Assembly: GCA_944474755.1 (NCBI GenBank)
Contig: OX104119.1
Location: 372,001-436,000, forward strand
From: Limnoperna fortunei
Taxonomy: Eukaryota > Mollusca > Bivalvia > Mytilida > Modiolidae
Length of the DNA: 64,000 bases
Reading direction: 5' to 3'
Shown here piece by piece: positions 54,701 through 63,700 of this stretch. Positions within the stretch are counted from its first letter, which is position 1. Each line of letters opens with the position of its first letter. The notes under the pieces are model-generated. The model was not told where the DNA came from. It saw only the letters and a list, made by a program, of their open reading frames with translations, and ran no database searches. A program made the position numbers and the translations under genes.

Positions 54701-57700
54701 TTAGATAATCCAATAAATTTAACATATTCATATTTATAAAAAGATGTTGTTTCTTCAGCCTGAAATTTAGTTTTTTGTAAAGAATATGAATGTTTGATTA
54801 TGTGATTAAAGTTTCACAAAAACATTAACATGACCATCAAACTCCAAAACTTCAATCCTGAAAAGTGCAGTCCATTTAAACTTTTAATTTCAGAGGAGAA
54901 AATGATAAAAATTTCAGCTGATCAGAAACAAGAATGATTTGATCAGCAGAAATGAAAGAACCAATCTAAAGGATCAGCTGTACTAAATCCACTTAACTTT
55001 AAAGTGTCTTAGAAAATTATTTTTATTAAACATGTAATGACTTAAACAAGATAATCGATGTTAAACAGTGCAGTGATGGATGGTTTGTTTAATGACAATA
55101 ATTTCTGTTTATAACAAATTATAACAATTGAAAAAAAATCGAAGAATGTGTCCATGGGACACGGATGCCCCCGCTAAATGAAGTCCCAAACAGGAAATAG
55201 TTGTCCGACAGGTCTGAAAGTTGCTTAGGACATACAACTTATGATACTGAACCACCCTGCCAAATTTCAAATTGTTCTCATGTACGGTTTCTGAGAAAAG
55301 CTTGATGGAAATTCGTACATACGGACGGACATATTTACGTACAAATGAAGTCCCAAACAGGAAGTAGTTGTCCGACAGGTCTGAAAGTCGCTTAGGACGT
55401 ACAACTTTTGATACTGAACCACCCTGCCAAATTTCAAATTGTTCTCATGTACGGTTTCTGAGAAAAGCTTGACTGAAATTTGTTCGGACGTACAGACGGA
55501 CGGACGGACGGACGGACATGAGTAAAACTTAATGCCCCCCGGACATGTCGTCGCGGGGGCATAACTAGCTTGTGCAATATATTAAAGTGAAGACTGGTAT
55601 ATCAAGGAAAATAAGTTTGCAAAAAAACGTACAAATAGATATTGTCAAACCCTAACAGGGTGTAATGGAGAAATGTTTGAATGGTGTTTTAATGCACTTT
55701 CAGCAATTTTTCAGCTATATCATGGCATCCAGTTTTAATTGGGGGAGGAAGCCCGAGTACTGAGAATTGAACCCACAATCTCAGTGTTTACAGACCATGT
55801 GATCAATAGTAGACGAACTACTTTAACCACTTGGCCACCGCGACCCTTGTTATAGAGGATCAATGTGTATTATGGTACCCACAAAACAATAAACATTTTC
55901 ATATGAAGTCTTGTAACCAGAGAAATCTTGAAAGCCATAGAAAATGCTGATTTCCAAATGTGATGAAGGATTAGAAAATATTAGAGATAAACTAAATGCT
56001 GGTTTAAATACATGTATTATGAAGGTTGACAGTAGCTTTCCTAATAATTTAAGAAAATGCACCAAAATATACTGTATCAATTGTGGCCAAGCTTTCTTTG
56101 GATCAAGAAAAAATAAGGAGCCTTTGATGTGGATCACAAACAATATTTGAACAAAACTTTTGAAGATTTTTATTATTCCATAATCAAGATGAAATGTGGA
56201 ATTTTCTTTCGAGACCTTATATATATTTGTACTGATTTATACAAACAATGTAGTTTTTATTAAGTTACAGCCATTCAAAAAACCCAAATTTCAAATGATA
56301 TTAAAACCAGAAAGAATGATTGATTGAATGATTTTTGCTTCCTTCAAGTCCAGCGAGCAGTATTTCAGCTTAATTCTGGGCGAGACAAAGTTAACAAACA
56401 ATAAATCAATAGGAAAGGGATGGATCACAGGGAAAAATATCTTGACTGCCACTGGAACATTGATAATTAAGCCTTTTGGTGCTGCAACAATAAGACTACT
56501 TTTTTTTGAAATTTACAAAGTGGGTTTTCACAAATAATAAAGTTAAGGGGTTGACTAGAATTGTTAAAGGTCACAAACTTGACCTTTAATGAAGCAACTT
56601 GAATGTCTTGGTGAAATAATGTTTATTTGGCAAAAAATTGTAAAAAAAAAATTATTTTATAAATACACGTGAAATTATATACAAATTAAAAAAAAGTAAA
56701 TGGTAAAATATTCCATGCTTCAGTGCTGTGTTGCGACCTTGGGCTTCCAAGTAATGACCCAAATTTTAAGTGACAAATGGCCATGCCAGATGTGATGATT
56801 TTTGAGCCAGATTACTTTTAAATCTGTATACAAACAATTGTTATACATGTAGGTAAGACATCCATTTGATTCAATGCTCCACAGTGACCTTTGAACACTT
56901 ATGTCCCATACTTTGGTTGTTTGTTTGTTTGAATGCGGCTTAATGCTGCTTTCAGCCCCTTTTCAGCTACATCATGGTATAATTTTTTTACTGAGAAAGT
57001 TGTAGTACCCTTGAAAATCCTTCACCTTTGGCAGAAAAACTGGCATTCCTTGTCTATAAAGGTTAAAGTAGAGCACACCCTGCTTACAGTAAGGCTTGAA
57101 CTTACCACATCAGTGTTGGCAGGCCACATGATCACTAGTATATAACTAACAACCTTAACCACTTATCCAAAGAGTGCTTCCATGTGAGCTCATTCATCAA
57201 TGTATGTCGCAAATGACACATTGTGTTGATGAAAGGATCACATATAATTTGAAAATTTAAAGAGTGCACAATTCACATTGTTATAGGCCAGGCAGAAAAG
57301 CAAGGTCTATGTTGACCAGAATAAATAAATAAATGTGCAAAAAATGAGTACATAAAAGCATACAAAAAGCTAGCAAAACTGAAAGCATAGCATAAGCATT
57401 AGCAACCTTTAGGTTTGCTACATCAGATTTTATAGATTTCAGGTTACTTTATTGCAGGCAAAGAATTCAATTAATGCTTTTTATTTATTAAACTTGGAGC
57501 ACTTTCTAAATTATCTGCAGTGCATTCCTTAGAGCTGTTGCAGCATAATGAATAAATTTTAGTCATACCTTGAGTTAATCTGTGGTATCTGTAAATGTAT
57601 TGCAATATCTAAAATTATACCTGATATCACATTTAAAGATAACATTTCCTAAAACATGTGGAGCCATGTAATTAAAAGTATTAAACTTACTTATGACCTT

Positions 57701-60700
57701 GTTCTCGTTTGTCTTACATAAATGATTGGCACCTTAACCTAAACAATATATTGATCTTTATATTATGATGCATAGTCACAATATATAAAATCTGAGGACC
57801 CTTAGTTGATTTAGTTCTTTTTTTTTGTATTAGATCACATCAAGCAATAATGCCAAAGTAAGAACATTAATGATTTTGTTCCAAAAAGATATAATATTGA
57901 CTTCAGCTTCTACTTTTGTTTTCCTCAAAAAAATTCCTATTAGCTCAGTTTCACTTTCTTTCAAAAACTGTAATGGGACAGTGAGGTCAAAGTTCAAGGT
58001 CATAGGTCACCAACCATGAAATGATTTACCCTCATGCCATGGCCAGGTTACAAACCAAGTGCCTTAATAAAAATGTAATGATGGTTTATAATTTATCGGA
58101 AGAAGTTTGGGCCTGTGTAAAAAATTGTAGGAGTTGATTACACAAAATTAGTACAATGTTCTAAGAAATGACTAAGTACCCAAGGCAGGAAAAATAGGAA
58201 AACAATCCTGGAACACTTCCATAATAGCAGGTGCACAACTTCAATACATGTGCAATCTTTCTGTGAAGTTTCAGAGATCTGGGTTAAAAACTGTAGGAGG
58301 AGTTGATTACACAAAATAGATACCCTATTTTCCCTGTCTGCAAGTCTGCCCAATTGCCTGCCCATTCGCCTGACTTCACCATACTATAACCCAGGTTTCT
58401 TCGTGCAACCCGGCCAAAAATATTAAAGCCCAGACACAAATTTGTCATTCAGAAAGTAGTGTGCTTGAGGTCATAGTTCTAGGAAATGGTCAACCAACCA
58501 TGGTTCGAACATGTTGCCTTGAAAGATCTACCCGCATGGTAAATATTAAAACCAACCTCAAATGAGAAATTAGTTCAAGTCTGGACATAAATTCGTCATT
58601 CATATAGTAATGCAACCTTAAACAAGTAAAGGTCAAACCCTCACGCCAATTGTCAAAAGCTATCTCAAAGAAGAACAAGTGCTAAAGTACTATAAAATAT
58701 GCCAATTGTAGCATTTTTGCTGGTTATTAATCTTGATCCAGATATCATGCCCATAAATATTTTCCACAAGTTTCATGAAGATCAGACAATAACTGTTTGA
58801 GTTAGAGAGCGGAAAAGGACAATATACCTTTTTTTAAATAAATAGCCATAAATCTGAAGTGGCTAGTGATTTGGCTGGTAATCATAACTTAGCCAAGATA
58901 TTATGAACATAAATATTTTCCCCAAATTTCATGAAGGTCACAAAACAACTGTTTGAGTTAAAGAGCAGAAAAGGCGAATTTGCCATTTTTTTTTCAAATA
59001 AAGGGCCATATCTCTGAAATGGCTAAAGTGATTTGGCTGGTTATCAAACTTGGCTGAAATATTATAAACATAAATTTTCCCCAAGTTTCATAAAGATCGG
59101 ACAACAACTGTTGAGTTAGAGAGCGGACAAGGCCAATTTGCCATTGTTTGTAAAAATAAAGGGTCATTATTCTTAAGTGGCGGAAGTGATTTGGCTGGTA
59201 TTCAAACTTGCCGATATCTCATGTGCGCCATGGGTGTTCCCATACTACATCTTAGACAGGCGTAAAAAATGTGACAGCCTGGATACAATTTTTCTATGAA
59301 CAAAGCATAAATGCAAAGTTCAATGTTAATTAAGGTTCAAGTTCAAGGTCCAAGGTCACTTTACATGGTAGGCAAATATCAAAAGCCTACCTCAAAAGGG
59401 AAAAAAACTTACAGCCCAGACACATATGTCATACAGAAAGAAATAATGTGACCTTGAGGTCAAAGTTCAAGATCAAATGACATCAAACATGGTATGTGAC
59501 ACATACCCTTGAAAAACAAATATCAAATGCCTACCTCAAAAGACAAAAAAATAATAGTGCCGACATGATTAGTTTTAGACAGAATGGACGCATGGATACA
59601 CAGACTGACTGATGGACAGACTGTTCGCTAAAGGGATTCAGCCTACAGAATTTTGCCAGTGAAGAGATCTAATCATCTAACTCAATTTTTTGTATTTGAT
59701 AATTGGCCTGGTAAAGTAAATATTTTGAATTTGAAGATTAATGAATTCCATTCATGCCTGTCTATTTACCTGTAATCACAAATCAATAATGTCTGGCTTC
59801 CATCATTATTAACAACACCAATTACGTTGTTTTCCAGGTGCAAGTGGCGATTTGTATGAATGTCTTTTTAGATGGATCCTTGCACAATTTCTAATTTTCA
59901 AGAGATAGGTGTTCAATAAACCAGGGTTTTATGTACAATGACAAAAACAAAAAAAAGGATACCACTTTGTTAAATCAATGGTTTTCAAGCAAACTGATTT
60001 GGAGTTAATATAAAGTTAACTGCATAAATAATTTGTCCTCTATGTATATGAAGCAATATTTACATTTTTAGGCCTTCTTTTTATCCTCCAGGGAAGATTC
60101 TTCACACCATAATCATATCTTACTTCTTCCCCAGGAAGAATATCCTTGATGGCAAATAATGCTAGATGGACCTGTCCACCAACATCCAACGTTCTCATTT
60201 TTGCATTTTGCTCTTCATTAATGCCGTCATTGATGAACTTCGCTATACGCTTGGAAAAAGTGCCATCAATGCTGAAAAAATTTAAGATACCAGTAATATG
60301 TATATTTATTCAACATTTTGTACTGATAGAAATAATGATTGTTAGATAACGATATTAAGTGGCTGGTTAAGAGTATGGGATAACTGTTCAACAGGATATG
60401 TTTTTAATATTTAAGTTAACAAGTTGAGACTCATGTGTGTCTATCCTGACCATACAAGTTCCATAAACTGTCTGTATATTCTAGGTTTTAAACCAGTGTA
60501 AGGTAGATTTATCTAATCAACATGCAAACACCATGGTTTGTTTGATGATGTTTTAACACCACTTTCAGCAATTTTTCAGCTATATCATGGCGTCCAGTTT
60601 TTATTGGGGGAGGAAGCCAGAGTACACTGAGAGAACCTCCGACCTTCAGCAGGAAAACTGACAATCCTTGTCAATTAAGATTGGAGTAAAGCACACCCAG

Positions 60701-63700
60701 TCCGCAGTGAGACTCGAACACACAACGTTCGACAGACCACATGATCAATAGTAGATGAACTACCTTAACCACTCTGCCACCGTGGCCCCATCTAGAAATA
60801 TGAGAAGTTATAGAAAAATAATAGCTTGATATTTACTTCAATGTGGGGATATTTTACTCATTTCTTTTTGGGGATACAAGCTTCAAAATGTTGTAAAGTA
60901 CTTACCAAAAGTGCCTGTTTTTGCTTTTAACAAAGAAGATGAAGCTGCCTGTGCCTGGTGGATAGGTATCCAGACGCCTCATCCCCTCATTCTTAGAAAT
61001 GACCTCACCATCATATTCTAAGAGGAAATCACCCTTTTTGAAGGCCTTGGTAGTGAAAACTCCAGAACCTGTAAAAGCAAATCTGTATTAGTTAGTTTAC
61101 ATCAACCAACTGGAGAAAGTTTTGAAAAACTAGAGGATCTGATTTTATAGGCAATGGAGATGGCATTTACCTGATGTTAAACTAAGTCCTGTAATTTTCA
61201 TTTTTCTACTGGCAGCGACCAAACAATGAATCTTGCTGTTTCAATAGTTTCAGATACAAAGCTATTTTAATGTTATCCTGTAGGTTTCTATGTTAAATTA
61301 ATTCCTACAACTGCAGCCATCAGGGATTTTTGTTCAAATAAGCAAACATAAACTTTTATGAGACCTGTCCGATAAACATTCACATATAATATGGCATTGA
61401 AAATAGAGTCCTCTGTTAAACGTATTCATGCGGTTAACTAGTTTCAGAGGAGATAGCCTTTTACAAAAATTTCCAGAGGATCCTGTGTTACACTGAGTCC
61501 TGTGGTAGTGAAAGCATAAAACCATAAACCTTATTTAAGACCATTCAATGAATACGGGTGATAAGTTTGTTTTAATTGGTTAAGCAGTTTCCGAGAAGAA
61601 GCGTTTTATAATTTTTCCCATATTTTCAAACATTTAAAGTAGACATGCATTGGCAGTCATTTTGAATTTCCAATTGGCATAAAAATATACACTTTATACA
61701 GGACTATCCTATGAATACTTTTATAAGTTTTATTTCTATTGGTTGACCAGTTTTTGAGAAGAGGCTTTGTTAAACTTGTTTACCTTGGTGTCATATGTTA
61801 AACTCAGTCTTGCGGTGGTTGCCTTTTGAATTTCAAACTGGCATTAAAAACATAAACTTTATAAACAACCATTCAAACAATTTTGCTTCTTAGTTTTGTT
61901 TCCATTGGTTAACTGGTTTCAGAGAAAAAGACTTTTAAATTTTTTCCCCATAGGCTCCTATGTTAAACTAAGTCATGTGGTAGCCATTTTAATTTCCAAT
62001 TCGCATACAAAAATAAACTTGATACAGGACTATTCTATGAGTTAATTTAGTTTTTACTGTTTAACCCAATTTAGAGAAGAGGTCTTTTCAAACTTTTTTC
62101 CCATAGGGTCCTGTGGTGGTTGCCATTTTGAATTTCCAATTGGCATAAAAAACCCAATTTAAATAGGACCATCCAAACAATAATGCTAGTAAGTTTTGCT
62201 TCCATTGGTTAACTGGTTTCAGGGAAGAAGCCTTTTAACTTTTTCCCATAGGGTCCTATGTCAAACTAAGTCCTGAGGTGGTATCGGTGACCATTTTAAA
62301 TTTATTATTAAAAAAAACATTAAATTTATAAGAGGACCAGCCAAACAATATTGTGAGTATGTTTTGTTTAATTGGTTAATGAGATTCAGAGAATAAGACT
62401 TTTTTAACATATTCCCAAAGGGTCCTATGTTAAACTAACAACATTGCTTTAATGTCTCAAGTTTAACATAATTACAGCAGACAATTACAGACCAATTGAC
62501 AGCTGATGGTACTAATTTTCAAAATGTTGATGGGACAAACAAGTTTCATTCTGTTTAAAGTTCATTAGAAACTGGTGGAAAAAAATTAGCTAGAGAAATG
62601 TAATAATGCTGACACAACAATAATGATGCGATTTTCATACCGATTTCGGAGTTGATGAACTTGACCTGGAATCCTTCCATATCTTCCCCTTTTGATAACA
62701 TGTCTACAACATGTTTATTTTCTTTGATGTCATTATTCTATAAAAAAAAAAGGTTATTAAAACATACATTTGAAACATTTTTATAATTGGCAGAAAATTA
62801 TTGGCCTCTTTCAGAAGATAAGAAGTTCTCACTAGTAATACTAATGAAACAACAGCTATTTCCTAACACAACAATACTTTAAAGATGGCTCCAAGCAGAG
62901 AACTTTTAGAATTTAATAAGAAAAGGATGGATGTTATGTATCCAAGAAGGCTATGCATTTATTTTCATGATTGTGGAGTGTACGGTATGGTTTATTTATT
63001 ATTATTACATGTGTATATGGTAACTACAGGTTATGAGTAAGTAAGCAGGAATAAAACTTCTTCAAACTTTTAAGTATAGCTAAGGGCAAAAGAACTTGCT
63101 ATGGAAAGATGACAGGGAATACATAAAACTTTTCCCAGTAATCCTAGGGAGATACAGATATGAGGCAGTTTCATACTAGATCTGAAAATATGTTTGCTTA
63201 ATGGAATGGTGTTTATTCTACTTTCAGGAAATTATCAGCTATATTGTGGCGGGAGGAAGTTGGAGTACTGAGAGAAAAGCCCCTTAGACAGGAAAACTGG
63301 AACTCCTTGTAAAGCACCAACTGACCGCAGTAAGGCTAACACTGACAACCTTAATGTTGACATGCCAAGTGATCAATAGTACATGTAGATGATTAAATTG
63401 TACATGTAACTACCTTAACCACTGATCTGAAAATATAATCAAACTTTGCATTAAAATAAACAAAATGTCTCAAATTAACCTTACATAATTCAGTTTCAAA
63501 ATATGATGTCATCTACTTTATAACATTCATAAGTAGCACATCAAGCATATATGATTTGACCTTGAAATGTGTAAAATGTATTGAAATTATTTAAAAATGC
63601 AACACAGCAAATCATCAATATTTTACAATGCCAGATATCAGACAATCAACAAGTCCATTTCAGCACATATAACATTATAAATTCAAAATACAAACAGTCT

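Noticed and set aside
55760..55850. tRNA gene on the minus strand
   Set aside because: A- and B-box-like motifs are present but no cloverleaf with intact acceptor stem was found, and the segment continues into the SINE body seen in six other copies.
55850..56150. Overlapping ORFs of 97 (minus) and 68 (plus) codons
   Set aside because: Both strands are open with no family match; a stop lies just upstream of the plus ATG. No basis to choose either.
60082..60110. Earlier donor GAAGTAAGA inside exon 4
   Set aside because: Using it would remove the conserved YDYG of the SET domain; the later GTAAAT keeps it.
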